Below are positions 15,009 through 28,311 of a stretch of 64,000 nt of DNA, piece after piece. The DNA comes from Isoetes taiwanensis (Eukaryota > Streptophyta > Lycopodiopsida > Isoetales > Isoetaceae). Where the stretch lies: assembly GCA_021234155.1 (NCBI GenBank), contig JAJEKV010000020.1:16793018-16857017 (forward strand), read 5' to 3'. The translations under genes were made by a program, and so were the position numbers. The notes under the pieces were generated by a model. That model made no database searches and was not told the DNA's origin. It worked only from the letters and a program-made list of their open reading frames with translations. The first letter of the stretch is position 1. Every line of letters starts with the position of its first letter.

Positions 15009-15420
15009 TTATGTACCAGATACCTGAACGCATTCATCCCTATATGATTCGGCTAACCGTGAAGTGATTTCGCTTTTGACAATGCTGACAATGTTTGTGC
15101 CTTGGAGGGATGTAGATAGATGAAGACCATGTAACACCCAAGCAGACAGGACAATCATTTTGAATGAGGGAGACTCTGGATCATATCCACCTATACCTTC
15201 AATCAAACTCACGAAGTGCTGGTAGATTTTCACGAAGCTACCAAGCACTTTTCGATGGTAACGCCAAGACTCGTGGTCCGTACCTCCATCGAAGATATCC
15301 TAGGTGTCAATCCGCTTCGCCGGGTAATGCTCGGCAAATTTAAAGCCACAAAGCAATAACAGATAATCGAAAGGTGGTTGAGTTTCCATAAAACCAAAGC
15401 GATCCTAAACTAATATCTAC
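15009..15420 (-). pseudogene. Unrecognised coding-like segment
   Basis: On the - strand from about 15415 to 15009 one frame reads with a single stop. An 80-residue open part (15248-15009) contains GSFVKIYQHFVSLIEGIGGY, then SFKMIVLSAWVLHGLHLSTS. The amphipathic, helix-rich composition is protein-like, and the frame stays open through an upstream part ending in LLLLCGFKFAEHYPAKRIDT before the stop. I cannot assign a family. It could be an exon of a decayed host gene. A protein search with the frame would settle it. Confidence 0.3.
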
Positions 15421-18400
15421 ACGATGACTTTTTAAAGCGTTCTGCTATCCCCCTTATCATGAAGGAAGGAGATTATTTTCAAAGGCCACGTTGATCCGGA
15501 TTTGGGGCACCTCGGCCTATATGCCCTACCTCAGATACGATGTGGAGCATGGCAGCTTTGAGCCAAGTTTCATGGCATTCCGCAGATTTGTGAGGCAATG
15601 CATAGCAACATGTGAATGTAAACACCTCATTACCGTGAATCCCATCAAGAGAAAGCCTATTTACCCATGAGGCACTATGGTAGTGCTACACTCACTAAGC
15701 ATCATCTATGGTAGTGTGCTATTCTATGTGGCACCCTATATGGCGACAAGTGTTAATTTTACGGTACCTTTTTGTCAACAGAATGCAATGCTACTAATAT
15801 TTATAAATAACAAACGCCAAAATATTTATAACATCAAAAATATGCCCTATGGAGCACCACATCCGCCGCATAAAACGACGACTGCAAATGCACCGCGACA
15901 TCATTGAGCCCGACGCCTGATATGACAAAGACACAAAGCATATAGCAAAGCAATAGCACAAGAAATAACGTTCACCCTTTGGGAACCAGCGAAGTCAACC
16001 GAGCCAATTCTCCAACCTAGCAAGAACGAATATACCACAAAGTTAAATAGCTTAATTTAAACCTAATCAGATTGGTTATTCATTCTACCTAAAGCAATTC
16101 TCCCACCTCGCATCTAGTCGGGACCCAAGAAGAGAGCATATGCCAACGGCGCATCATCAGCCACGCGGCACACCACAACTATCCGAATCCTCCGAAGATC
16201 CATATCATTTAACGAAGAGGCAATAAACCCTCTCATATCCCCTCGTGCGCCTCTTAACTGCATGTAAAGCCTGGGCACATCCTTCCGCATGCCAGCGATT
16301 ATTAAGAACCCTCCTCCCTCACCATTAAAGTGCATGCAGTAGCATGATGGTCAACTTACTCTATTCAATTCTACCACGCTTAGGGCCGCCACGGACCCTC
16401 GACCATGGAATCAAAATATAACCACATGAAATGCCTTCCACGCCCTCCTCAATCCCGAGGTGCCCAATATCCGGCGTCCCGCGCGCAGATACAACCACCA
16501 CCGTCCATCAGAATAAATGTAAATGGTCAAACGTATTAAACGCAATAAAAGCAAATGGTGCGTATGATTAATAACATCACTCACTTAGGGTACTACAGCC
16601 GCAACACCGCGACGCGACAGACGCTTCATCGCAGACTCTCCCCTGCGGCGTACCTCATCCTCAAGATCGATCAAGTGCATGTCCTCGCATGCACCGCCTA
16701 CGAAAATCTAAGGAACCCTGATGTTGGTCTTCCGTGCTTCTCAAGCAGACCATTCAACAACAAACCCATATAAATCTCTCTCCAATACCAGGTGCGGAAC
16801 AACCTCATGCACACACAAAACCACCTATCTTCCTCATCTTGGCAACCTGTGGATGGTTGTCAACAACCGATCCTCCAAAATCTATGGTTCATCATTCTTG
16901 CATAAAATGCAAAACCCAAATAGAATACAATGATCCCAAACCAAGGTTGGCATCAATAAATAAACATTCCTCAAACTAGACATCTTGAAGACGCGACTTC
17001 TGACTATCTCGGAATACTAATCACAACCAAAAACAAGTCTAACAAAAAGAAATATTCGCAGCTTCTTTGGCCAATTTATAAATTTCCCATATAGTTAAAG
17101 ATTAAGAACTTTACAAATCACTAGTTATGGTGTTTCGCTGTCGCGTACCGTATCAATTTCAGCGAGGTGGTTGTGCCATTGTATCGAATAGGCTATGTGG
17201 CTTGAAGGGGGCAAGGTATACGTGAATGCTATAAGATTCATTGATAAAGAGGAAAAATCATTGTGCAGAAATAATGATTTGAATGTGGCGCTGTCGCTGG
17301 TTTTAAGCAGGTTGATACTTTATCAAAATGGTTTTAGCAAACTATAGAAATTTATTAATCGCAATATGAAGCCGATACTTCATTTAATGGGAAAAAGTTG
17401 ATTACGCTTATGTTATTCAAAAATTTTTTACCCCTTGTTTAATTTTTTCCCTTTATGAATTATAGAATTCATTTTTTCTTCAGCAAATTTCGAAGTTCTT
17501 CTGGCTATCCCTTTAATTGATTTCCTCTTAAACAACATTTGAATCAATCGATGATATTGATGTACAAGAAATTCTGCCGTTGTTTATGAACTTAACATCA
17601 TCGCTTCCATAACATCTCCAATAACAATAAATTGATTCCTTTTTTCAATAGGCTAGTATTTTCATTACGTAAAGCCACCGCTTCTATGTGACCTTTCTAA
17701 TATTTCACAAGCCCAAGCTCGTGGACTTCAAGTTTTACCACGCTTTAGTAAGCTCCGTGATACGCATAGTGAAAACCTTCAAACAAGATTTTTGTTTCTT
17801 TAATCTAAAATGAAGAGGAGTTTATATCATGTCAAATAGAAATACCGGAAAGAGCTTCCACTAAACATTTAAAGTGCTGCCAATTCATCACAATGGTTAT
17901 ACTTTATCAATGCGCTATAAGACCTATACAAGGCCGTCACTTAACAGTCGCCCTAAAATCTTCAAGCATTTTCACCTAGGTCTGAAGTCGTCTGATCCGA
18001 CCTTACCTGTATCGGATGGGTCTTTTAAAGGCAAAAAATTCTCCTTCTCGTGTTGCATCGGATAGGCCCCGAAAACGCCAGTGAATGTAGAGCATTTTGG
18101 AGTGATTTGACCATTCAAATCCATTTCTCGAAGTTCTTACTCGCTTCGACCAATGCTAGAACAAAACATCAAATCAGCCGCTAATATCGCTAAATCGAAA
18201 TTCGTGTAACCTTCTTCCATATTTTTTCCAACTCGTGCTTGATGCTTGTTTCGCGTTAGGGTGTAACTATTGGGATCTTTCGTTTCACCAAAACATCATT
18301 TACAGTCGGGCCTTGCATTGGCTCCCCGTTGTATTTCATATCTTAAGGCTGCAAATACTTCAAAAGAGTGGTCCAAGTGATAAAAGCATCGTGCAAAAAT

Positions 18401-19060
18401 GTAGCTTATATGAGACCTTCATGCCCAAAGGCCGGTTTCATGCTATTAGAAGTGTGATATGGTTTCTCCGAACCGGGCCCATCCTCGCATTACAAAACTA
18501 ACCTATAACGTAGCGGGGCTGCTAGATCTGGCAACGAAGCCACATAAGAAACGCTAGAAGAAGTTTAGACGCCCTTGCGCTTATATAATGACAACCCCGT
18601 CAGATACATCGAAGGATCTTCCCATCCAATCCGCATCGCCGTGATGGGCTCTCTCGCTCAATTCTCACGTCATCCGAACATCGAAAGTAGAGGACAATGA
18701 GTGTCATTCCCGCCCGGCCCTCTATAACCTTGCTATGTCAGCGAAGCAAAAAATATACAACATAAGCATCTAGCTACAATAACAATAAACTACCCTCAAG
18801 GGTAGTGGATAATCCATCTAACCATGTCATCAAATACGTAAACAATACAATGAATGCTAGCTAAATACATCAAATAGAGGATCCTACCTGTGCTCGGGGA
18901 CTATGTGGAGTCGACCGACGCAATGGGGCCTCCAGATAGAACGCATCGTCATGGCAATGACTTACCGGCACAGACAATGCATAGCCGAATCACCCATCCA
19001 CTCGCGGCATACTTTGCGATAGGCTAAATCAGTTCGACATGATCGTGAACTCCACGGAGA
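15421..19060. other. Non-coding stretch
   Basis: No gene, RNA or repeat boundary that I can support. Slightly more GC-rich patches (16100-16750) hold only short frames without motifs. Confidence 0.45.
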
Positions 19061-19079
19061 CATAATCCCATGGTATCAC

Positions 19080-19870
19080 CTTAGGAGCAAGTTTTGCAAT
19101 CTCTTAATCTCGAGCTTGACTTGTTTTGACTCCTCATCTGGATACACACTATCACCCACCTTGAACTTCTTACCGCCTTATGCCGGTCTCCAAGCTTTCT
19201 CGATGGCTTCTTGTCGCTGTAGTAAATAGCCTCTCGACCTCTTCCACTAGTTGTCACAGATTCCGCCAACAACCGTTGAGACATCTTCTACCCTTGGACA
19301 CAATGTAGGATTGTTACGTATCCGTGTTAGGTATTGATAGCCATAATTGACGTGAAGGTGGGGTATCCGAGATGACTCTTGCTTCGGGTAATCGTTATAT
19401 ACAACCAACCAAGTAGATATAGTCCTCCCACTTTATCGGGCGTATCCCGTATATAGTGCCTCAACATATCCTCCAAGATTCATTATTCGCCCTTTCCGCT
19501 TGACCATCGGGCTTTGGGATGATATGTTGTACTCATACAAAGCTTCGGGTCTCCCAATGGTGTTGAAGAAGTCTCTCCAAAATGCCTTTATGAACTTCGC
19601 CGTAATCTCTATATAAAATGATCCTTCTAGACATCCCATGCAGCTTCCAAAGATTTCCTTTCTTTGGCAAAGCAAAGTTGCATGGGAAGAAGGGTGTCAT
19701 TTTAGACAACTTGTCAACCACCACCATCAAGACATCATGGCCCTTAGATGTTCGGGAAGACTTGTGATTGTGTCCATACTTACCATCTTCCACTTGGCTA
19801 CCGCAACCTAATGGTTCAAGAGCCCCCGATCAAGCTGCTTTACCTTCATCTCACGACATATGTTGCGTAA
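19080..19870 (-). pseudogene. Gypsy integrase core and C-terminus (-), distal half of a split element
   Basis: Read on the - strand from 19870 to 19080. The core hallmark GHDVLMVVVDKLSKMTPFFP lies at about 19735-19675 and matches the gypsy integrase block that places the first catalytic Asp nearby. At 19250-19100 the usual C-terminal linker follows, including KKFKVGDSVY-type residues over two frames. Upstream of 19870 the zinc-binding region is cut off by the LTR element at 20056-30584. The missing RNase H and HHCC part reappears at 30600-31080 in the same orientation. Stops and frameshifts make this a pseudogene. Confidence 0.75.
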
Positions 19871-20055
19871 ACCAGTGGAATATTTTCACCAAGTATTAAA
19901 GACTTCTGGGTAAAGGTGTGTGACTTGGAACCAGAAGGTTGCAAGTTAAACCTCTATCTTGTGCAAGTAACTATCTTTTGCATGCATGTGATGACCATCT
20001 TTTTTACATAAATGAAAGTATCTGCAACTATCCTTTTGCATGCATAGGATGATCA

Positions 20056-22323
20056 TGGAAGGTATTCCTGGAAAAAACTCTTTCAACCTGGTTTAGAACC
20101 TCCAGTTAAGCTAAGGCAACCACTCTAAGTGCAAAGATTCCGTAAAGAATCACAAGAGATCACTGAGTGTGTGTGGAGTATGTTTCCCCGAAGAAAAAAG
20201 TCAGTTTCACAAAATCTTTAACGTGATCTATGAAGTTTTCTTTAGATGTAGATATCACTCCCTTGATGTGCTCAACACTTCACCAACAGACTACAAAAGC
20301 TCGAGGTCGTAGTAGCTAGATGGGCTTAGATCTTACATCATCAATCTAGCCTCAATTTTGGTCATCCTCGGCAGAGAGCTAAAGTTTGAAACTCCTCGAT
20401 AATAAGTATGAATTTTGTGAGCCATTAACACTATTTTGCCTTCCGCATTAGTTTGCACAACAAAATCGCTTTGTAGACAAAGGGGAGCCTATTTTTCTTC
20501 TTCTCAATTCTTTTACCCCTGTGTCCGTCATGCATATTAGTGGATGTGAGAATGTCGCCTTGAGTTGGTATTATAATTCTTTTCTTCCTCGTAGGAACTT
20601 GGTTTATGTACACTCTAGAAAGTTGGCCGATAAGCAAATTCCTATTAATCCATCGGGCCTAGCCTCTTGATAATTGCTTGCTTTGGACAAGATCTCGATG
20701 CTACTCAATGCATTATCACAAAGGTCGGATTTTCACCATCAAACACTCAAGAGATATTAAAATAATATTCCCGGCTCATGGTCTTAGTACGTGATAAAAA
20801 AATAGGTACACATTTAGCAACCAGAAAATTTGGTCAATAATCTAGATCGTAGGTGAACATAGGAGGTCGGAATCTAGCTCAGATTATCAAGCCGTTCTTC
20901 TTCAAAGCGTAAAATCGCCTTTACACAAAAGCCCCCTCAAACTCTCGCGCTAAAAATCCCTTTGTAGAATGTACCGTTCGCTGAAATCTTCATCATTTCC
21001 TTCAAATCTTCCTCGGCCTTTAGCCCAAGCAAGAAGCATTCATGGCATTAAAACATGATGATCTCGCCTTCTACGAAATTTAATTAATGGTTTCGTTAGC
21101 CTTGATCAATCCGGGATCTTGGCATTTTCCAGTTTTAAGTTTCGCAGCTCGAGAGAAATATCCCACAGCTCCAATTCAATTTAGCGTAATAAAGTATATG
21201 TAAGGCTCAAAAATTCCTGATTTCTTCGATTATTGGCGCGTTGTCCACGCACTGCAGATTCATCACGCCTCGATGCTCCAGACGGGGAATCTGGCTTTGC
21301 AAGAGAAATTAGGTAGGGGTAGATAGGAAAATTTTGCATCCCTTAAACCCTATGGCACACCCCCAGAAATCACATACCATGCTTCCAAATGAGGCCTTTC
21401 TTCAAAAATTTTTTCTAGGGGAATCTTTTCAGGCCCCATAATATTCCGATCTTTTTCATCATAGAGCTCTTTGAATTTGAAGAAAAGTTTGGGAGCGGAT
21501 GAGGTGGCATTTGAAAAGATGACATGGCTAGGTAGTATGACATAGCAATAGAAACGATGACGATCGCACTTCAATTTGAATTTGAAAGATCTCTAGTCAA
21601 AATTTTTAGAATGATGTGGAGATGATGTGTGTGGAATGATGAGGTATCAAAGGTGATGTGGCAACAATGATATTTTGGAAATGAATTTGATTTGAATGAG
21701 AGTTTGAGAGATGAAAAGGATAAAATGACGATGAGTGTGATGTGGAGTAAGGTGGTGGAGGACTTGGCACATCTTAAAGGCTCATTAGGAAGCCAACAAA
21801 TTTTGTGGAGCATCTTTGAGGCATTTTGAGCATTTTCCCCTTAGGATCTTTGCAGGTGCTCTCTACATTTTCTGTTGCATGGAATATTGACTTCATAAGC
21901 AAAGTTATGACTAAGTCAAGTCTCTTGAACTAGTGGATGATGAAGCAAGTGGGTGCTTGGCGATGTACTTTGACTAGAAAGACTACAATAAGCTCTGACT
22001 TTGGGAGGTATATGAGGAAAGTATTTCGGGTTCAATGCTATTTGGATGGTGGAGGATGAGGATGGAAATAAAAAATGCCAAAGATGCCAAGCTCTCATAA
22101 ATGATCACATACCATGGAATGCCTTCAAGGGTCTCTACACTTCCTTTGCCCCGGTTGACCTTTTGTATCTCTTGAGTAACTTGAGTCAATTGTCCTTCCT
22201 TTGCTCTTTCAAACTTGAATATATATGCTAGTGAAGCATTCTTCTAATATCTTGCAAATTGAGTCAAACCGGAGCAGGATTAGTGTACAATATATTATTT
22301 CTACATGCTGCCATAGCATGGCA
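20056..22323 (-). repeat. 3' LTR of the 10.5-kb gypsy element
   Basis: Matches 28312-30584 along its whole length, for example the shared GGTTTAGAACCTCC near the left end and GCTGCCATAGCATGGCA at the right end. The two LTRs differ by many substitutions and short indels. The right third is rich in degenerate TGATGTGGCA-like motifs (21490-21760). Short open frames inside it are not genes. Confidence 0.85.
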
Positions 22324-23419
22324 AAGATATGTTAAACAAAAAGAGAAGGCCGCGTCTTCCAAATTCCTCGACTAGTCAGCTTGATAACTCTCGACTGTTT
22401 CCGTACCCGCTTGCCAATATGAGAATGTGGTTGGCAACTCAATGACCGCGATACGGGATTGGATAAGATAGATTTGATAATTAAGTGAACGCGTATATGA
22501 TGCTACTTCGTGATGAACCTCAAGATGGAAAATAAATCTCTTTGTTATGAGAAGTCAGCAGATGGTGGGTATGACCGCAGCCTTTGGGAAATTCATTGGC
22601 AGAGGCTTCGATGCAATGAGGTCAACCTTGATCGCATGACGATGGAGATAAACATAGGAATGCACCCGCATGTGAAGATAAAGCTTGTTAGTATGAGGAG
22701 CGTCGTATGCAACGTTCAAGAATCTGCATGATGAAGACGAACAGTAACGGAAGAGATGTGTGACAGACATGCTCGATGCACCCTGCATGGAACTATGATC
22801 ATTAGTATCAATTCACCTTCCAGCTTATCACAATCAGACAGCAACACTTATAAACTCATTAACACAATAAATAATAACTCTCAGCGTAACTAAATTTTAA
22901 AATACACATGCCTAACCCGATCTAGCTTTTAATCATATGTATTAACTAAACCTAGCTACATCTTACCACGTAGATTTCGGGCTTGAATGCAGCAAGGGCA
23001 ACATGTTGCCGCTAATACCTTTAGGTGCACAATGCTGATGTGGTTCATCAATTCTCCGCCATCAAAGAATATCCTTCTGTTCAATACAACCTTGCCACCA
23101 TTCCTATTACTTCAAATGGTCTCCCCAAAGATTTTCGTGAATTTTGTTGCTATATCTTCCCTTTGCTTTGTTCCACTTAAATACTAACTCTCCCTTCTTT
23201 CATAAGACTTCAGAATTTTATGTGCTCTTTCGAAGGCTCGCAAATATCCTTGGCCTTTTTCCTCATATTATTGCATTCTCAAATTTCATATCTATACCCT
23301 CAAGTCGTGATCAATCTCAATAAATCAGTTTCCTTTAGAGCATTATCCAGCTTCCAAATTTATCCGATAGGCCACCGAGTGATGGAAGCTCAATTCTATA
23401 GGCAATACCCATTCCTATC

Positions 23420-24010
23420 CTAAGGCCAATTCAAACCGAAAAGGTGTGCTTTGTAGCCACTTTGATGGTAGTTCCAGAGCGCCCAGTGCATCATGAAGTT
23501 TCCAAATGCCAATCCTTTTGAAACACCGATGGTCTTCTTCGGGATTGACTTGAGAGTCTTATTGGTTGACTCGTACTGCCATCGAGGGCAATAGGATGAA
23601 CTCTTGGTGTGTTTGACTTTCAAGGTGGCTAGAAGTAATGCAATTGTATGGTTGATGAATTGGCCACTTCATCTAAACAATTTTGAAAGGGATACCAACC
23701 GCAATGCATATTTTCATGTAGAAACTTTGCAAAGAGTTTGGGCATTAGCTTCTTCAAAGGAACTTCCATTTGTAAAGTAATCAAGTAAACTAATATAAAC
23801 CGTGCTGGAGCTGAGGAAGGTGGGTCTATGGGGGTCTATAAAACCAAATTCCCACATTTGAAAGGTCCAAAGGAAATTATGGCGTACGTATAAAATGGGT
23901 TGCAAGGTTTTTGCCGTAACCGCATTTCGTGGCAGCACATTTTATAGCTTCATAAATAATCCCAAAGAGAGTAGGCCAAAGTATCCCCGACCTTAAAATC
24001 TTTTGCATGT
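23420..24010 (-). pseudogene. Integrase of the 10.5-kb gypsy element
   Basis: The - strand from about 24010 shows the zinc-finger region (HEGVCGGHC, then ILWPTLFG, about 24040-23960). The core start follows as FGFIDPHRP...LLDYFTNGSSFEEANAQTL (about 23870-23720). Finally there is a post-catalytic block, SSSYCPRWQYESTNKTL, followed by HWALWNYHQSGYKA (23605-23440), which matches the SSPYYPQ-NGQ-E-TNKTL and ALWAYRT blocks of gypsy integrases. The frames are interrupted, so it is inactive. The LTR at 22323 lies about 1.1 kb downstream, as expected for this family. Confidence 0.8.
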
Positions 24011-24689
24011 GTCTCACGCAGTGTCCTCCACAAACTCCCTCATGACACTTCAATTAATCATTCTAGCCTTCCTTATCATCCACACACATTCCCCGCCAGC
24101 GACTCCTTCCTTGTCAACTTTGCATAGATCCCTTCACTAGCCCTCAACTTCTTGCATTTTAAGTCCTAAATCCTTTCTTGATCACGCCACTCATGTTCTT
24201 AGGTAACTCATTGCTTTCCAAATAGTTTCATGTCAAGTTACAATCAATGTTTTCAGACACCGTAGATCAAGTTTGTTAGATTGTCATCAACACACAAAAC
24301 CATCTTGATCACAAGTGGAAGATAGGAGCTCGATTCTCGATCAACTTTACCACCTTTTATAGTAATATCATAAGCTTGATCTTTACAAGCCCACCGCACA
24401 ATTTGCCTTGGCTGCTTTTTGCAAATAGGAGTGAAAACGGATTTTGCCTCATGAGCACTTGCACCTCATTGTTTTGCTAAGATGTCCTTGCCTCTCTATC
24501 AAAACATCGTGTGGTCAGCCGTGACTTTCTCTCCAACCCGATATCTAATCTCGCAAGATCGCACTACATCTTGCTTGCAAAAGTAATCACATGATCCCTT
24601 GTAGCGCTGCCAAACCAATTGCTTTCTTTGTCACAATCGACAAGCTTTGAAGGCTTCTAGATCGTGAGGTTTTAGCAGGATAGATTTGC

Positions 24690-25520
24690 AATGGCCTCTC
24701 AATGATTTTGTCAAAAGCAATTTTTGGCATTGCTCATCCCACTCTAATACTAGGGATGTGTTTGTTTTCACTTTGAGAACTTCCCAACCTTTTGTGAGGC
24801 TGAGATTGGGCTTATGGTGTGGGAAAAATGAGGGACATACATTCTCAAGTATAGTCGGGTCATCCCTATGAAGCTTTTAACCGCTTGAGGGTTTTTGGAG
24901 GTGTCAATTTCCTCTTAGGGCTTCAATCTTGATCGTGGCCGATATTTGAATTCCCTGGCCAGATACTACATGCCCAAGCAATTCTCCTCTTTGATGATAA
25001 ACACACACTTTTTTGGGTTCAAACTTACTCCCCTCACACAAGTCAAACAACATGGTTAGCATATCAAAATGTTTTTCCAGAAGTTCCCAAACAAAGATCA
25101 TCCAAAAAATACATACCTAAAGATGTTAGCCGGCATTTCTTTAAAAATTGCATCCATGGCTCTTTGGAATGCTGCGTACATTCAACCAAATGGCATTTTT
25201 CATGGCAAATGTTCCCTAAGGTGTGATAAATGAAGCTTGGTTGATCACCTTTCCTTGATGCTTATCCGATTAAAGCCCGAAAAGCCATCTAAGAATGAGT
25301 AACTTTTCCCCTGCCACAAAGATGCAACACCTCTTCCAAATGGCAAAGGGTAACAATCTTTGGACAAGTATTTTGTTTAAATCTCTATAGTCTATGCATC
25401 CTAATGGCCTTGTTTTCTTTTCAATCAGAACAATGCAAGACGCCCACTGTGGTTCACAATTCTCAAGACCACACCTCAGATCTTTCATTTTGTATAATTC
25501 TTCTTGATTAGGACTCAATA
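24690..25520 (-). pseudogene. Reverse transcriptase / RNase H of the 10.5-kb gypsy element
   Basis: On -, 25518-25270 contains ASCIVLIEKKTRPLGCIDYR followed by DLNKI, the classic RT block of gypsy elements (VKKKDG..R-CIDYR-LN). It continues with a SFLDGFSG-like segment (about 25305-25270). The YVDDI-type catalytic motif appears as FFLDDL at about 25110-25090. The connection to RNase H (KSFIGMTRLYLRMYVPHFSH-like) lies at 24880-24820. Several frameshifts and stops break the reading. Confidence 0.8.
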
Positions 25521-26099
25521 GAGAAGCATTGATTCTTCTTAGTTTTGTATGACAGTTTCATACCTCCCTTTTATTTTAATTTCAAATTCACAAATGCTTT
25601 TGTCAATTCCCAAATGCCTCATCATATAATCCTGGGCAAAGATATCCTTCCAATCATCAAAAATTTGGTAACCAAAGCATTATCCTCTTTCTCTAACAAA
25701 TTTCAACATATACCACCCTATCTAGACCCCTTCTTATTGACCTTGACTTCCCCTTACCCTCGCTTGTCTTCACTTGCATTGACAATGTATCGGGGGTATA
25801 GCTGTTGCGTATCTCTTCTCTCGCTCCTCCTCCTCTTGAATGTTCTCACCAAAATGTTCCAAGAGTACCACTTCGCACAACGAAGTTCGGCTTCACCATT
25901 TTGCTCCCTTGAAACATGGCGTAGTTCTGCATCAAAATCCCCCGCCCAAACATGGCTTGATTTTTTGAGCCGCAACATGTCTTCATTCTGGCCCCATATT
26001 CTCCCTCGACATTTGCCTCGCAGATGAGCCGAGTCTCCGTAAAGCATTTATCACATTCCCCGATGTTTAGATTTTTGTTTGAAGACCTCGCAATCAATG

Positions 26100-26870
26100 C
26101 CTTATATTCTCGCCATTAGAAGTGACATTAGGATAAATTCTTCCTAATTTTAGCCAAGAACCTCGTTTAAAGCATCCTTGAGAATAGCAGCCAGAAGATG
26201 CCACATTAAGCCTTTTGGAAACAATTCACCATCAAACCATAAATAAGCAAATTGCTCAACCCGTTGAAGCCAAATTCCTTTGAGATTTTGCTAGACTCCA
26301 ACTCTACTCAGATCCGGGGCCAAATTCTCCACATGGATGTGATATCAACATTTCTTCTTCAATGAAATTCATGCTTTCAAACTCTCCTAACTTATTATAC
26401 AATGTTACCTTTTTCTTGCCATTTGAGATGGTATATCTCCTTTGACCACACGTGCCTAGCATCTAATCAGAAAGCCACCTTCTCTCAGCCCAAAAGTAAG
26501 TCATCATAAATATCTGATTTGTCCCTATTCCTTCAAAAGCAACCACCACAAAGTTAGCCGCGAACCATTATTCTTCAACATCAATAGGCACATTGCTAAC
26601 TATTCTAATCGGATTGATTTTGGAGTTAGAGAAAGATTTCAAGATCATTGGAGCCTTCTTGTCTATTTCTAGACCACACGCCTCATGACATGGTGTGGCA
26701 TCAATGCTCAGGATCTCTCCATCTAAAGGTGAATCCTTTGCTAATACTTTCCCTTCCATTTTAGCAACACAGTGAAAGCCCGTGATCATTATCTTCCCCG
26801 GGTGAGCATGTGTCATCAATGTGATTTGTCGGGCAAACTCATCTTCCTTAGTAAGATTAAGCACCTTTCT
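26100..26870 (-). pseudogene. Pol linker / protease-side region of the gypsy element
   Basis: A 98-residue open frame on - (26864-26568) and broken continuations down to 26100 lie between gag and RT, where protease and the RT N-terminal linker belong. I could not pick out a clear D-S/T-G protease triad, so the domain call rests on position only. The 160-residue + strand frame at 25545-26027 is antisense to this interval and is not regarded as a gene. Confidence 0.45.
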
Positions 26871-27599
26871 TCACAGAAGAAGGGGCTATTGGCCTTTGAG
26901 CAGAAATAAAAGAAATCTACACGTATTTTAGAATTCCTCCACAACATTCAAATTCCTCACGTGCCTTTGCCTTCTTGACGAATTTTTGAGCAGAGGAGGA
27001 GGCAATGTACCTAACGCTTGCTCACAAGACCTTTATGTTTCAAAAATCTCAGCCTTCCCATTTGCCGGGTTCTTTCTCTTTGGCATTATTCATCCTTTTC
27101 TCCGTGTGTGGATGTACCATAATCTCCTCTTGCTTCAACTTCCTCAAGACAAACCTTTATAGATGCACTTCCTGGTTCACCAATTTTAGATTTTCTTGTC
27201 CGGCAAAAATATTTTCGGGATCAGACCTATCCTCATAATGTCCTACCCTTACAAAATTCACACACTGTGGCACTCTTTACCAAAATGACCTTTTTTCCAC
27301 ACTTAGTGCATGGCCTTATACCAACAATAATCGTAAGAATGAGTATCTCTAAAGCAATGCACATGGGGTAAGTTTTCTTTTCAAATTTTGATTCTTCAAC
27401 TCTTGCAGCTTGTTTAGTTACTCCTCAACCAATGCCTCGCATACCTTGGTGATCTCTCGCTTCCATCTACTGCAGAGCCCCATCCTCTTCCACCTTTAAC
27501 CTTTTCTTTTTCCTTTTGATAGCATAGATGTGTACAAAAGCCGATCCCATACACTCCTACCATAACTGAAAAAAGGATCACTTGGTGAGTGCATTTCAT

Positions 27600-28170
27600 C
27601 TCGTAAGTATGATATCATATCAGCAATTTCAAAAGAGCTTTGGTGAAAGCCTTGTGTATTGTATCAAATCCCTCCCCGCTTTTGATCAAAAGCTGTGGTA
27701 TTCTTGGTCTCACGCTTAACTCGATAAAAGAAGCCACTAAATGCAATGTATGGTTAGGAACATGATTGGATTTGGCATTTGACAAGATAGTGATTGAATC
27801 TTTTTCAACATACCGCTGCACACTTTCACCATGTTTGATGTAAAAGTTTGCAACTCAAATATTAAATCTTGAGGGTCCAAGACTCTTCCAAACCTTGCTA
27901 GAAACTTTTACCAGTCTTTCCCAAGAATTGGTGCCTAAACCTAAGGGAACATATCTCTAACCAAGCCCCCACCTCATCATTCTTGAAACATTTCTTAAAC
28001 TCGTAAAACTTACACCTTTTGTGACCATTATTTTCATATTCTTGATAGTATTTTCTCCTTCAAAAGTCTTGAGGGGAAAGTTGTTGGCATTCACATGCTC
28101 TATCAAAATGTGGACCGAGTAGGCACATTTAACTCTCACTGTGAGGTATTGATAGCAAGGCATGCCTGCA
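27600..28170 (-). pseudogene. Gag of the 10.5-kb gypsy element
   Basis: On -, from 28163, the frames match the intact gag ORF at 56239-56892. Shared blocks include the MPC start region, the NANNFPLKTFE block (NANNFLKTFE in the other copy), SNHVPNHTLHLVASFIELS, and EGFDTIHKAFTKA near the end (about 27660-27620). The capsid-like (retrotrans_gag) domain is split by frameshifts. The LTR begins about 145 bp upstream at 28312, the normal spacing between leader and gag. Confidence 0.8.
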
Positions 28171-28311
28171 GCTTAAGCTTGTATGGTGACAGAGGGTGTA
28201 GGCTTCCCCGATTATCCCGTGGTCTCGAGGGCTCGTGATACCCCATTAACTCTTTCGCGCCATGAGTCCGCCAGATTCCTGAAGATGATCTCGTAGAATC
28301 CTCCAAAATGT

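Noticed and set aside
25545-26027. 160-codon open frame on +
   Set aside because: It is antisense to the pol region of the gypsy element and shows no motif; AT-rich antisense frames of this size are expected by chance.
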